DNA from: Rhodothermales bacterium
GTDB lineage: Bacteria > Bacteroidota > Rhodothermia > Rhodothermales > Bin80
Length of the DNA stretch: 64,000 bases
NCBI GenBank assembly: GCA_951812585.1
Contig: OX638318.1
Coordinates: forward strand, 1,730,380 to 1,794,379
Reading direction: 5' to 3'
Position numbers and translations under genes: made by a program. This document shows positions 35,050-44,710 of this stretch, one piece after another; the stretch's first letter is position 1, and each line of letters begins with the position of its first letter. A model generated the notes under the pieces. The model was not told the DNA's origin. It saw nothing but the letters and a program-made list of their open reading frames with translations, and did not search any database.

Positions 35050-36984
35050 TTACTTGTAGCTTCGGCTGCTGAGCTGGACGTTCTCGAAGGTCAGCGGCTC
35101 CCGATGCTCTACGGGAGCCTGGTCATTGCCCGTGTACGCCCAGGCAGAGGCATGCGCAAAGTCCTCGTCGTTGCGCAGCGCTTCACCGTCGGCGGTCTGG
35201 TGCTCCTCGCGAAAGTGCCCGCCGCACGATTCCTCACGGGCCAGGGCATCGCGGGCCATCAGCTCTCCGAGCTCCATAAAGTCGGCGATGCGTCCAGCAA
35301 ACTCCAGATACTTGTTGTAGGTGCCGTTTTCGCCGGGGACACGAATGCGCTCCCAGAACTGATGGCGCAGCGCCGCGATGGCTTTTGCGGCGCTTTCAAG
35401 GCCTTCCCTGGTTCGCGCCATGCCTACATGATTCCAGAGCAGCTGGCCGAGTTCGCGATGAAACTCGGTGGCGGTCTTGTCGCCCTGGGTGGACAGCAGC
35501 GTGCGCAGCCGTTTGTTCGAGGCATGCTCCGCCTGTGCAAAAGCATCGTGGCTGGTTGTCAAACGGCCGTTCAAGGCTGTTCCGCTGAGATAAGCTCCAA
35601 GCGTATAGGGGATCACGAAATAGCCGTCGGCCAGCCCTTGCATGAGGGCGCTGGCACCCAGGCGGTTGGCACCATGGTCAGAGAAATTCGCCTCGCCTAG
35701 CACAAAAAGGCCCGGCACAGTGGTCTGCAGCTCGTAGTCCACCCACAGTCCGCCCATAGTGTAGTGCACGGCGGGATAGATGCGCATCGGCACGGCGTAC
35801 GGATTCTCGCCAGTGATGCGCGCATACATTTCAAAAAGGTTGCCGTAGCGTTCCCGAATCGCTTGTTCTCCCAGGCGACGGATGGCCTGTGCAAAGTCCA
35901 GATACACCGCCAGGCGCGTGGTGCCAACGCCGCGACCCGCGTCGCACTCCTTCTTGGCGGCACGCGAAGCCACATCACGCGGCACCAGGTTGCCGAAGGC
36001 CGGGTAGCGGCGCTCAAGGTAGTAGTCGCGGTCAGCTTCCGGAATCTGGCTAGGTGGCCGCGGGTCACCGGTGTCCTTGGGTACCCACACGCGGCCGTCG
36101 TTCCGCAGGCTTTCGCTCATGAGCGTAAGCTTGGACTGATAGCTGCCAGAAACCGGAATGCAGGTCGGATGGATCTGGGTAAAGCACGGATTAGCGAAGT
36201 ACGCCCCACGCTTGTAGCAGCGCCAGGCGGCGGTCACGTTGGAGTTCTTCGCGTTCGTTGACAGGTAGTAGGCGTTGCCGTATCCCCCGGTGCAGAGCAG
36301 CACCGCGTCGCCCACATGGCGTTCCAGCTGTCCGGTCACCAAGTCCCGTGTAATGATCCCGCGTGCATGGCCATCGGCTACGACCAGGTCCAGCATTTCG
36401 CGGCGCGGCAGCATGGTGACGTTGCCTGTCGCAATCTGGTGGCTGAGCGCCTGGTAGGTCCCCAAGAGCAGCTGCTGACCGGTTTGGCCCCGCGCATAAA
36501 AGGTGCGTGCCACCTGTGCTCCACCGAAAGAACGATTGGCCAGTAGGCCGCCGTATTCGCGGGCAAACGGTACGCCCTGCGCTACAGCCTGATCAATGAT
36601 GTTACCGGATACCTGTGCAAGGCGGTACACGTTGGCTTCGCGCGCACGATAGTCCCCACCCTTGATGGTGTCATAGAACAGGCGCCAGATCGTGTCACCG
36701 TCGTTGGGGTAGTTTTTGGCCGCGTTGATGCCGCCCTGGGCGGCAATCGAGTGGGCCCGGCGCGCCGAGTCCTGGATGCAGAAGCTCTTGACTTTGTAGC
36801 CCAGTCCGCCGAGGGTAGCGGCGGCCGAGCCACCAGCCAGTCCGGTTCCCACGACCAGGATCGTATGCTTTCGCTTGTTGGCCGGACTTACCAGGCCCAC
36901 TACGTCTTTGTAGGCATCCCACTTGTCCTGCAGTCGACCTGCAGGCACCTTGGCATTCAGCACTGGTTGGGTAGCACGCGGCAT
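35050..36984 (-). CDS. sdhA: Succinate dehydrogenase/fumarate reductase flavoprotein subunit
   Basis: 644 aa. FAD binding is shown by [22 protein letters not shown] and by [20 protein letters not shown], which carries the histidine for covalent FAD. The active-site region is [11 protein letters not shown], and the capping and C-terminal parts include [20 protein letters not shown] with [19 protein letters not shown]. It oxidises succinate in the TCA cycle. The start overlaps the sdhC stop by one base (TGATG). Confidence 0.93.
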   Translation of the reverse strand: MPRATQPVLNAKVPAGRLQDKWDAYKDVVGLVSPANKRKHTILVVGTGLAGGSAAATLGGLGYKVKSFCIQDSARRAHSIAAQGGINAAKNYPNDGDTIWRLFYDTIKGGDYRAREANVYRLAQVSGNIIDQAVAQGVPFAREYGGLLANRSFGGAQVARTFYARGQTGQQLLLGTYQALSHQIATGNVTMLPRREMLDLVVADGHARGIITRDLVTGQLERHVGDAVLLCTGGYGNAYYLSTNAKNSNVTAAWRCYKRGAYFANPCFTQIHPTCIPVSGSYQSKLTLMSESLRNDGRVWVPKDTGDPRPPSQIPEADRDYYLERRYPAFGNLVPRDVASRAAKKECDAGRGVGTTRLAVYLDFAQAIRRLGEQAIRERYGNLFEMYARITGENPYAVPMRIYPAVHYTMGGLWVDYELQTTVPGLFVLGEANFSDHGANRLGASALMQGLADGYFVIPYTLGAYLSGTALNGRLTTSHDAFAQAEHASNKRLRTLLSTQGDKTATEFHRELGQLLWNHVGMARTREGLESAAKAIAALRHQFWERIRVPGENGTYNKYLEFAGRIADFMELGELMARDALAREESCGGHFREEHQTADGEALRNDEDFAHASAWAYTGNDQAPVEHREPLTFENVQLSSRSYK

Positions 36985-37688
36985 CAGTTGAACTGGCTGA
37001 AGTAAATCCAGAGGGGGACGATGATGAAGCCGGTGCCTACGATAAGGCCTATCGCAGCGCCAAGGGCGTACAGCACGGCATTCCAGCGGGGCGACGTAAA
37101 GCTCAGCGATTGCAGGGCGCTCCAGAAGCCGTGCCGCAAGTGGAACCCAAGCAGCACGATGACGGCGGGATAGCCGAAGGCATACAGCGGAGATTGAAAC
37201 TTTTCGGTCATCAGCCGCCGCAAATCGCGGATCTCCGCGCCATCCACCGCAACAACATACCCTTCGGCGACACCGGGCCCAAACTTGAAATGCATCAGAT
37301 GCAACACCAGGAACACCAGCAAAACCACTCCGGAGAGAATCATCGTCCTGGAGGCCCAGCTCTGCCGGCTAGGCTTGCCAGCCGTCTTGTACGTGTTGTA
37401 CCGGCCGCCGCGGGCGCGCCGCTTGCGCAGATAGATATTGATACCGATGTATGCGTGCACCGCAAAGAATGCTGCCAGGCCGATCTCCAGCATATACAGC
37501 AAGACGCCGTAGCTCGCGAGCTTGTGCGCATACAAGTTGTAGGCATCCCCGCCCTGGAGGTAGGTGAGATTGCCCAGCATGTGCACAATCACAAAGAGCA
37601 CAAGTCCCAGACCGGTAAGGCCTGTGAGCACCTTGCGGCCTACAGGCGATACGAGTGCCTGCCAGATGGAATTGTTGCGACCAGACAT
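36984..37688 (-). CDS. sdhC: Succinate dehydrogenase cytochrome b558 subunit
   Basis: 234 aa with five predicted membrane helices, the single-subunit diheme anchor type. Features include a conserved [19 protein letters not shown] helix with a heme-ligand histidine, [34 protein letters not shown] and [14 protein letters not shown] with further histidines. It anchors SdhAB in the inner membrane and reduces menaquinone. First gene of the sdhCAB operon. Confidence 0.9.
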   Translation of the reverse strand: MSGRNNSIWQALVSPVGRKVLTGLTGLGLVLFVIVHMLGNLTYLQGGDAYNLYAHKLASYGVLLYMLEIGLAAFFAVHAYIGINIYLRKRRARGGRYNTYKTAGKPSRQSWASRTMILSGVVLLVFLVLHLMHFKFGPGVAEGYVVAVDGAEIRDLRRLMTEKFQSPLYAFGYPAVIVLLGFHLRHGFWSALQSLSFTSPRWNAVLYALGAAIGLIVGTGFIIVPLWIYFSQFN

Positions 37689-38478
37689 TGCCTGCTGAGC
37701 TGATTGTGCTAAAGGTACCAGTTTTGCAACAACTGGGATTCGGCGGGCCGACTGGACTTCATCGACAATTCTGCCGGGAGCACACGCATGATCGCGCGCG
37801 CCTGGCGCACACGCCGCAGTACGCAGTCCTTTATGTTTACGTTTCGATTATATTCGCACGCGAAGCGCATGCACGCGCATCCTTCCACTGTCGGAGGCTG
37901 GCAAGACGCAAGCGGACGGCCACCGCGTATGAGTTGTTCGCCCACGTGTACGATGAACCCCGGTACCGCAGTCGTCGGCGCCGTGCGCGGGGTACGTCAA
38001 GCCGTGTCCGACCTTTCCACGGCCATGGTTCGGCCTGCGGCGGTGGTACCAAAGCGTCGAATCGAAGGGCGCCCAAACAGCCTGACCCATTCCTTGGGGT
38101 TAATGCGAGAACGGACCCGGGCTTTCAAGCGCAACGGCGTGCTGAAAAGGAGGTCTTGTTACGCAGGCGCGGTGCTGCGTTATGTCCAGGTCAACGCGAA
38201 CGCGGCTGATGCACTCTGCCTGCAGCGTCATTACTGGCGCGGCCCAGGTAGCACTGCCAGCCGCCTGCGGCGCGTGGGTTTGCACGCTGCCGGATGGAGC
38301 GGAGCAAAGGGCATGCAGTCAGCGCCCAACCCAGAGGCGTGTGCCTGTGATGGCGCATCAGGCGGACTGCACTGCGTCAGCGAACGATTCGAGGTTGTAT
38401 CTTTGGGGGTGGTTACCGGTGCCGGTCGCTGGACCCCCTACAAGGCTGTCTTTACTGCATTAACCGCTTAATTGCGCT
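37689..38478. other. Long gene-poor region upstream of sdhC
   Basis: Nearly 800 bp between divergent sdhC and the small TPR-like gene. Plus-strand ORFs of 227 and 184 codons exist but have biased, low-complexity translations and overlap each other, so I do not believe them. The region is unusually long for this otherwise compact stretch and must contain the sdh promoter. No tRNA-like arm or strong hairpin was seen. Confidence 0.45.
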
Positions 38479-38967
38479 ATGGAGTTTAAACTGAGGCCTG
38501 TGAGCGTGGGCAGCATTCCACGGTCGCTCCTCAAGGCGCACCAGTACAGGCTACTTAACGAGCCCGCGCATGCCGAGAGTATCTGTCGCGATATTCTGAT
38601 CGCAGAGCCTGAAAACCAGCAGGCGCTGGACATCTTGCTGCTGTCGCTTACGGACCAGTTCAGCCATCGGCTGTCTGAGCGCTTTGCCGAAGCCATGTCT
38701 CTGCGCATGCGGCTGTTTGATTCCTACCGTCGCGCCTACCTGGAAGGACTGGTTCTGGAGCGGCATGCCCTGGCCATCTTTCGCCGCGATGGTCAACGGG
38801 CGGGGCCAGTAGTTTACGAGGGGCTCATGGATGCGATGGCAGCCTACGCCCGTGCGCTGGAGCTCAGTCCTCTTGGCAATGACGACGCCATCCTGCGCTG
38901 GAACACCTGTGTACGCATGATCCAGCGCTATCCAGCGCTGACCCGGCGGCCGCTGGCTGCAGTGTAG
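38479..38967 (+). CDS. Small TPR-like helical protein, function unknown
   Basis: 162 aa, predicted almost all helical. The first half resembles one and a half TPR units (LLNEPAHAESICRDILIAEPENQQALDILLLSLTD has the alternating pattern; the last helix pair includes AYARALELSPLGNDDAILRWN). The middle carries RMRLFDSYRRAYLEGLVLER, and the final part is CVRMIQRYPALTRRP. No signal peptide, so probably cytoplasmic. It is convergent with citrate synthase. I do not recognise a named family. Confidence 0.6.
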   Translation: MEFKLRPVSVGSIPRSLLKAHQYRLLNEPAHAESICRDILIAEPENQQALDILLLSLTDQFSHRLSERFAEAMSLRMRLFDSYRRAYLEGLVLERHALAIFRRDGQRAGPVVYEGLMDAMAAYARALELSPLGNDDAILRWNTCVRMIQRYPALTRRPLAAV

Positions 38968-39014
38968 GGCGGATGGTTCTTCACGTGCGGCCCAGGGCAG
39001 GGGCGGCGCAGCGC

Positions 39015-40196
39015 TTACGCCATGGATATCTGGCGTCGGCTGATCGGCTCGACGCGAAGCTGGCGCGGCCCCGTGTAGCGCGCACGCGGTCGAATCAGGC
39101 GGTTGGCATGCCACTGCTCCAACAGGTGGGCGGTCCAACCCGTGATCCGGCTCATCACAAACAGAGGCGTATACAGGTCCGCGTCAATGCCCAACATGTA
39201 GTAGATCGGCGCGGTATAGAAGTCCACGTTAGGGTTGATGCCCTTCTCGCTCTCCATCACATCGCGGATCTCCTGGCAGTATCTTTCCCACTTAAGTGCT
39301 TGCCGCTCTTTGGCCAAAGCGCGCATCATCTTGTGCAGGATGACCGCACGGGGATCAATGACCTTGTAGACGCGGTGCCCAAAACCCATGATGCGTTCTT
39401 TGCGGGCAAGCCGTTCACGCACATACGCGGCGGGCGACTCACCCGACTGATCCAGCGCCAGCAGCATCTGCATCACCCGAATATTGGCACCACCGTGCAG
39501 CGGTCCTGAGAGCGCGCCAATGGCTCCTGTCACCGCCGCATAGATATCGGCTAGTGTGGACCCGATGACGCGTCCTGCAAAGGTGGAGGCATTCAGGCTA
39601 TGCTCGGCATGCAGGACAAGCGCGGCGTCCAGAGTCTTCTCCGCCTCGGGTCCTGGCCGCTCCCCGCTCAGCATGTACAGGAAGTTGTAGGCAGTGGAAT
39701 GCCCCTTGAGGGGCGCAACCGGGTCAAGGCCACATCGAATACGCGCAAAGGCCGCAATGATCACAGGAATCCTGGCGGTCAGACGAACGGCTTTGCGATA
39801 GTTGGCTTCCGGCCGCATATCGTCGGCCTCGGCATCAAAATGTGCCAGCACCGATACGCATGTACGCAGCACCGCCATTGGTGTGGCGTCCTCAGGCGTC
39901 AGGCGCAGCACATCCAGCACCATCGGCGGCAGCGTGCGTTCGGCGCACAGGTGCGCCTGCAGACGGTCTAGTTCGCCGCGCGACGGCAAGGCCCCATTCC
40001 ACAGCAGATAAGCGACCTCCTCGAAAGAGACATGGCGCACCAGCGTGCGGATGTCGTAGCCCCGATAGACCAGCTCCCCTTTCTGGCCGTCGATGAAGCA
40101 AATGGATGACTCCAACGCAATGACGCCCTCAAGCCCCAACGCTGGCTTTGCAGCTTGTCGGTGATTGTTTAGTGCTGAGATAGCCGGAAGCGTCAT
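39015..40196 (-). CDS. gltA: Citrate synthase (citrate/2-methylcitrate family)
   Basis: 393 aa, the short bacterial/archaeal type without the NADH-binding N-terminal domain. Motifs include ALESSICFIDGQKGELVYRGY, LHAEHSLNASTFAGRV (first active-site His), SGPLHGGAN (second) and GFGHRVYKVIDPRA, with an aspartate later. It condenses acetyl-CoA and oxaloacetate. Some members prefer propionyl-CoA (2-methylcitrate synthase), but no prp genes are present here. It sits near sdhCAB on the same strand but far enough away to be a separate transcript. Confidence 0.88.
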   Translation of the reverse strand: MTLPAISALNNHRQAAKPALGLEGVIALESSICFIDGQKGELVYRGYDIRTLVRHVSFEEVAYLLWNGALPSRGELDRLQAHLCAERTLPPMVLDVLRLTPEDATPMAVLRTCVSVLAHFDAEADDMRPEANYRKAVRLTARIPVIIAAFARIRCGLDPVAPLKGHSTAYNFLYMLSGERPGPEAEKTLDAALVLHAEHSLNASTFAGRVIGSTLADIYAAVTGAIGALSGPLHGGANIRVMQMLLALDQSGESPAAYVRERLARKERIMGFGHRVYKVIDPRAVILHKMMRALAKERQALKWERYCQEIRDVMESEKGINPNVDFYTAPIYYMLGIDADLYTPLFVMSRITGWTAHLLEQWHANRLIRPRARYTGPRQLRVEPISRRQISMA

Positions 40197-40531
40197 CAGG
40201 TTTCGGTGTGGATTTGTACGCAGAACTGATGCTGTAGTGCCGCTGCAACGCGCACGGGATCATAAATTCCCTCCAGGCGTATGCACCACGTATGCCTACT
40301 ACATATACCCGCATCCACTCAGATGCACCCGTTACGTACGGCGCTATGGAGCGTCGTTACCGCAATTATTCAAAGCCAATGCGTGCAGACTAGCGGTCCG
40401 CGCTGCGCCCACCATCAATGCGTGCCTGGGAACCTGTTATGTACGGCAGGGCGCGAGCGCGGGAGTCTATGGCGAATCGCGCCTCCATGGCGCGGACAGC
40501 CGTCTAACTTGCGCGCAGATCACTCTTTGTC
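40197..40531. other. Intergenic region between divergent gltA and rng
   Basis: About 335 bp containing the promoters of both genes. ORFs here are shadows. No clear hairpin or promoter box was identified. Confidence 0.4.
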
Positions 40532-42307
40532 ATGGCCAAAGAAATTATTATTAACGTGGAGAAGACGCAGACGCGAACGGCCATCGTGGAGGATGGTACG
40601 CTGGCGGAACTCCATGTTGAGCAGTCCAAGCATGAGCGGACTGTGGGCGACATCTTCCTCGGTCGAATTCATCGCCTCGTACCCAGCATCAGGGCGGCCT
40701 TCGTTGATATTGGACAGGAGCAGTATGCGTTTTTGCACTTTGCTGACCTGGACGAAAACCTAAAGGCGCTGCTGTCCTATGTAGCTGAAACCACACCCAA
40801 TCTTCAGGCGAATCCCCCGGACTTAGTCGACTCCAGACCTCCTGCCAAGTCACAGTCTGGCAAGTCACAGTCTGGCAAATCACAGTCTGGCAAGTCACAG
40901 TCTGGCAAATCACAGTCTGGCAAGTCACAGTTTGGCAAGTCACAGTCTGGCAAGTCACAGTCTGGCAAGTCACAGTGGCCAAGGCGCCGCAAGTCGGGGT
41001 CTCCAGACCTGCTCAAGAAGGGGCAACGCATCCTGGTGCAGGTGGTCAAGGAGCCGTTTTCCACCAAGGGAACGCGCGTGACGACGCGCATTTCACTTGC
41101 GGGCCGCTTTATTGTGCTTGTGCCCATGGCGAAGATGGCCGCGGTCTCACGCAAGGTCGAATCGTCAAAGGAGCGCCGACGTCTCCGCAACCTGATAAAG
41201 AGCTTGCGTCCAGAAGGCTTCGGCATCATCGTGCGCACGGTTGCGGAAGGGAAAGACCGCGCTGCTTTGGCGACGGATCTGAAGCTGCTACTTGGACGCT
41301 GGCGCCACATGGAAGGGCAGATGGCCAGCGCCAAGAAGATTCCGGCCAAGGTGCACAGCGATGTTAACATGGTTTCGTCCATCATTCGCGACTTGTTCTC
41401 CAATGACTATGATCGCATCCTGGTGGATCAGCCGCGGATGTATCGCAACATTCAGCGGTATATTCAGGCCGTAGCCCCGCATCTGGCACGTGCCGTCAAG
41501 CTGCACAAAGACAAGCGTCCCATCTTTGAGGCAACAGCGCTCAAGTCAAGTGTTGACGAAGTATTCAGCAGGGTCGTTAACCTTAGTTCGGGCGGCTACC
41601 TGATCTTTGAAGAGACCGAGGCCATGCATGTCATCGATGTGAATTCGGGGAGCGCCGTACGGACGAGCTCGATGAAGCACGAGGAGTATGCGCGAAAAAT
41701 CAATCTTGCCGCGGCCCGCAAGGTGGCCCGACAGATACGGTTGCGGGATCTGGGCGGCATCATTGTGGTGGACTTCATCGACATGCGCAAGCCTGAGTCC
41801 CGCAAGGAGGTTTATGATATCCTGGAGCAGGGCTTTGCGACAGACCGCATGCCTACGCGGATTCTGCCGATGACCGAGATTGGCCTGATTCAGATCACGC
41901 GCCAACGCACGCGCCCAGGCATCAGTCCGCAAGAAGACAAATCGTCCAGCATGCCCGTGGGAGGCTACGCGTCTCCAAGGGACCTGGTTGCTACGATGGA
42001 GTTGTGGCTGGATGCTCATTGTAACGGTGCGCGGCAGACGTTCTTGCTGCGCGTGCATCCCTTCACGGCGGCCTATCTCAGGCGGGGCGGCTTCAACAGC
42101 CTGATCAGGCAGTGGCGCCGGCGCCACCGCGCGCACATCGTTCTCAAGGAGGAGTTCAGGCGGAATGTGATGAGCTACAAATTTGAGCATTTGGGGGCAC
42201 AGCATCCGGCGCACAGATTGGCCAAGATGGCATTGCCTGGGCTTTCGCGCCAGAACGGCATCGCGCGGCAGAAGCAGTCCGCGGTGCCTGGATCGGCCGC
42301 CGCGTGA
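40532..42307 (+). CDS. rng: Ribonuclease E/G family protein with KSQSG repeat insertion
   Basis: 591 aa. The N-terminus is the RNase G/E S1 domain (IVEDGTLAELHVEQ, GDIFLGRIHRLVPSIRAAFV). The catalytic half has VSSIIRDLFSNDYDRILVD, the metal-binding IDVNSGSA, NLAAARKVARQIRLRDLGG and IIVVDFIDM. RNase G matures 16S rRNA and trims mRNA. About 45 residues of KSQSG repeats followed by basic residues sit inside the S1 domain, in the usual loop before GQRILVQVVKEPFSTKG. The insertion could add RNA contacts. It is first in a coupled cluster with the next four genes. Confidence 0.9.
   Translation: MAKEIIINVEKTQTRTAIVEDGTLAELHVEQSKHERTVGDIFLGRIHRLVPSIRAAFVDIGQEQYAFLHFADLDENLKALLSYVAETTPNLQANPPDLVDSRPPAKSQSGKSQSGKSQSGKSQSGKSQSGKSQFGKSQSGKSQSGKSQWPRRRKSGSPDLLKKGQRILVQVVKEPFSTKGTRVTTRISLAGRFIVLVPMAKMAAVSRKVESSKERRRLRNLIKSLRPEGFGIIVRTVAEGKDRAALATDLKLLLGRWRHMEGQMASAKKIPAKVHSDVNMVSSIIRDLFSNDYDRILVDQPRMYRNIQRYIQAVAPHLARAVKLHKDKRPIFEATALKSSVDEVFSRVVNLSSGGYLIFEETEAMHVIDVNSGSAVRTSSMKHEEYARKINLAAARKVARQIRLRDLGGIIVVDFIDMRKPESRKEVYDILEQGFATDRMPTRILPMTEIGLIQITRQRTRPGISPQEDKSSSMPVGGYASPRDLVATMELWLDAHCNGARQTFLLRVHPFTAAYLRRGGFNSLIRQWRRRHRAHIVLKEEFRRNVMSYKFEHLGAQHPAHRLAKMALPGLSRQNGIARQKQSAVPGSAAA
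40846..40978 (+). repeat. 15-bp minisatellite inside rng
   Basis: Eight full copies and part of a ninth of CAAGTCACAGTCTGG, with A/G and C/T variants, encode KSQSG (one copy KSQFG). The unit is a multiple of three, so gain or loss of copies keeps the frame and only changes linker length. Similar tandem repeats in a housekeeping nuclease are unusual. Confidence 0.9.
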
Positions 42308-43002
42308 GGGGCCTCGCGGCGCTCCGCGCCGGAGCCGTGGGCCTTTGCTTTGCAGCATGCGTCCCAATGGCGGCCCAGGCCATAGCCCAGCCCGTTGTGC
42401 TGCGGTCGGTGAGCCTGTCTGTAGGGCAGGTGGGTTTCACCTATACCGGCGATGTCCCGGGAGGGCTGCGCTACGATTACGAAGGTGCCGCGCTGGCCAT
42501 CGTATATCTGCAGCCACATCTGGCGGCCACAGGCATCCTGGGCCTCGGCAGCCCGACGTTGCTGGACGCAGCGTTAAGCGGCTTGGTGCCTTTGCGTATA
42601 CTGTCGATGCCGCAGCGAGGCTTGCAGTTGCCCGTGGTCATTGGCTTTGGTCACCGGCGCGTCTTGCTCAGCGGGGCCGAGCGTTGGGACGCTACGCGGT
42701 TTGGATTGGGCATCGCTGCGCTGTGGGCCCCGCCGCAAATCGCACTGACCGTGCGTGCAAGCCCCGTGCTGAGCCTGGTCACGAGCTCGCTTGCAACCGG
42801 ATACGGAGTATCGCCCGGGGCGGAGGTAGACGCAGCAATTGTCGTAGCTGAAATCGGATCTGGTCGGCATGTAGTGGTGGGATACAACTTTCGCTACCAG
42901 GCTTGGAACATCAACCCGCCAAGGCATGTGACGGGCGATGTTGACCGCTACTTTGATTACCGAAGCCTGATGCACTTTGTCCGCGCGGGCCTGCGCTTCT
43001 GA
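42304..43002 (+). CDS. Outer-membrane-like protein, unknown function
   Basis: 232 aa from a GTG that overlaps the rng stop by four bases (GTGA). A signal peptide (AAQAIAQ cleavage region) is followed by alternating hydrophobic strands and a terminal aromatic residue (VRAGLRF). That pattern is typical of small outer-membrane beta-barrels. It is followed after one base by an 87-aa gene, so it is part of the rng-aroQ operon. No family is recognised. Confidence 0.6.
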   Translation: MRGLAALRAGAVGLCFAACVPMAAQAIAQPVVLRSVSLSVGQVGFTYTGDVPGGLRYDYEGAALAIVYLQPHLAATGILGLGSPTLLDAALSGLVPLRILSMPQRGLQLPVVIGFGHRRVLLSGAERWDATRFGLGIAALWAPPQIALTVRASPVLSLVTSSLATGYGVSPGAEVDAAIVVAEIGSGRHVVVGYNFRYQAWNINPPRHVTGDVDRYFDYRSLMHFVRAGLRF

Positions 43003-43003
43003 A

Positions 43004-43267
43004 ATGCACCTCAAGCCAGATCGACTGGTACGCGCCATGGCGGACGCTGCTACGCGGCTCGGCGTCGCCATCCGATGGGAAGAAGGACACTTCCGCGGCG
43101 GACAGTGTACCGTGGCAGGCGAGTCGGTGGTGATCCTGAACAAACGGCACCCGGCCGAGGTGCAGGTGACGATTCTGACCGATGTGCTGCGCGATCTGCC
43201 CTTGGACTCAATCTACTTGCGCCCGGCTCTGCGGGAGCATATCCATATCCTGTTGGCGAAGGACTAA
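43004..43267 (+). CDS. Conserved small protein, 87 aa, unknown
   Basis: ATG at 43004, one base after the previous stop. Cytoplasmic, with a mixed alpha/beta pattern: LGVAIRWEEGHFRGGQCTV, VVILNKRHPAEVQVTIL and DSIYLRPALREHIHIL. Spacing on both sides (one base each) shows it is a genuine operon member. I do not know its function; placement between rng and a PhnP-like hydrolase might suggest RNA or nucleotide metabolism, which is weak inference. Confidence 0.65.
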   Translation: MHLKPDRLVRAMADAATRLGVAIRWEEGHFRGGQCTVAGESVVILNKRHPAEVQVTILTDVLRDLPLDSIYLRPALREHIHILLAKD

Positions 43268-43268
43268 G

Positions 43269-44057
43269 GTGCGCGTCACATTACTGGGAACCGGAACATC
43301 CGTGGGCATTCCCATCATTGGTTGTCGCTGCCGGGTATGTACCTCAACGGATGAGCGCGATGTGCGCACGCGCTGTGCTTGTCTGATTCAGACGCAGGGG
43401 CTCACCATCGTCATTGATACGGGACCTGACTTTCGGCAGCAGATGCTTCGTGCGCATGTAGACGCTATTGACGCGGTGCTGTTTACGCATCACCACTACG
43501 ACCATGTGGCAGGCCTGGACGATTTGCGGCCGTACTTTTTCACTAATCGTACGCCGATGCCCTGTTATGCCAACGACAAGACGCAGCGCACGCTTCAGCG
43601 GATGTTTCCGTGGATATTTGATGCCGCTTCCCTTTATGGTCCCGCGCCAAAGCTTCGGCTTGAGTCGTGCGCTGCTCCGTTCGTTGTTCGCAGTCGCTAC
43701 GGTTTAAGCGCCGTTGTGCCTGTGGTGCCCATCCCGCTGCGTCACGACGACGCCGAGGTGGTGGGCTACCGGATCGGTCGCTTTGCGTACCTTACGGACA
43801 CGAGCCAGGTGCCAGAAGGGGCGTACACAGATCTTCGAGACTTGGATGTGCTGGTGATTGATGCACTGCGCCACGAGCCGCATCGCAAGCATCTGACCAT
43901 TGGCGAGGCTGTTGCGGTGGCTTCGCGGCTGGCTCCGCGACAGACCTATCTGATCCACATGACGCACAGCGTAAGGCATGCTGACGAAGATGCCCGGTTG
44001 CCCCGCGGCGTCACGCTGGGATACGACGGCCTTGCTTTTGAAGTGTGCGAACGGTGA
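43269..44057 (+). CDS. PhnP-like MBL-fold metallohydrolase
   Basis: 262 aa, GTG start one base after the previous stop. N-terminal LLGTGTSVGIP with IIGCRCRVCTS gives the extra zinc-binding cysteines of the PhnP group. The metallo-beta-lactamase HxHxDH motif is FTHHHYDHVAGLDD, with later metal ligands in YLTDTSQVP and IHMTHS. PhnP is a cyclic-ribose phosphodiesterase, and relatives are often annotated as MBL hydrolases or phosphodiesterases. No phn genes are nearby. Overlaps aroQ by one base (TGATG). Confidence 0.8.
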   Translation: MRVTLLGTGTSVGIPIIGCRCRVCTSTDERDVRTRCACLIQTQGLTIVIDTGPDFRQQMLRAHVDAIDAVLFTHHHYDHVAGLDDLRPYFFTNRTPMPCYANDKTQRTLQRMFPWIFDAASLYGPAPKLRLESCAAPFVVRSRYGLSAVVPVVPIPLRHDDAEVVGYRIGRFAYLTDTSQVPEGAYTDLRDLDVLVIDALRHEPHRKHLTIGEAVAVASRLAPRQTYLIHMTHSVRHADEDARLPRGVTLGYDGLAFEVCER

Positions 44058-44491
44058 TGCGGATACTGGTGCTGAATGGTCCAAACCTGAACATGCTGTC
44101 GGAGCGGGACTCCGCGGTCTATGGGCAGGATTCGCTTGCGCAGATCACGTCGGAGCTTGTCCAGTCGTTTGGGGACATAGACTTTGAGTTTTTCCAGAGC
44201 AATGCGGAGGGGGCGCTTGTGGATCGACTCCATGCGGCCCATCGCGCCGGTGTAGATGCGGTCGTGTTCAATCCTGGTGCTTACGGGCACACCTCCATAG
44301 CGCTGCGGGATGCCATAGAAGTCATCACTCCACCGGTCATCGAGGTGCACCTCTCCAACATTTATGCACGGCAGGGCTTTCGACACCATTCCATGATTGC
44401 GCCCGTATGCATCGGCCAGATTTCCGGGTTGGGTGCGCGCGGCTATTTCCTGGCGGTGCGATACCTCCAGCGCGCGGCTGCCGAGGCATGA
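44057..44491 (+). CDS. aroQ: 3-dehydroquinate dehydratase, type II
   Basis: 144 aa from the ATG at 44057, which overlaps the previous stop. Type II dehydroquinase motifs: ILVLNGPNLNMLSERD with its tyrosine in VYG, FFQSNAEGALVDRLH, FNPGAYGHTSIALRDA and EVHLSNIYARQGFRHHS. It catalyses the third step of the shikimate pathway as a dodecamer. Last gene of the rng cluster. Confidence 0.93.
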   Translation: MRILVLNGPNLNMLSERDSAVYGQDSLAQITSELVQSFGDIDFEFFQSNAEGALVDRLHAAHRAGVDAVVFNPGAYGHTSIALRDAIEVITPPVIEVHLSNIYARQGFRHHSMIAPVCIGQISGLGARGYFLAVRYLQRAAAEA

Positions 44492-44710
44492 TCCTGGCCC
44501 GGCGTCGCGGTGGCCTTGCCCAGGCTCGTGCTGCCGCGAAACGCCACGGCCCGATGTTGCGACCGCGCATGCTCCACGGAGCTTCGGGATGTAGTGACGC
44601 AGCCAGGCCGCTGCATTTACCCGCAGGATGCCAGGATGCACGGTCAAGAAGAAGGCTTTCGGCGGCTGGCAAGCGTACCAGTGCCCGGGTGCTCATGCAG
44701 TCCGCATGCG

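Noticed and set aside
37788..38471. 227-codon plus-strand ORF upstream of the TPR-like gene
   Set aside because: No domain, biased residues, and several overlapping competitors in other frames.
40846..40978. CRISPR-like array
   Set aside because: The 15-bp units are contiguous with no spacers and are translated in frame within rng.
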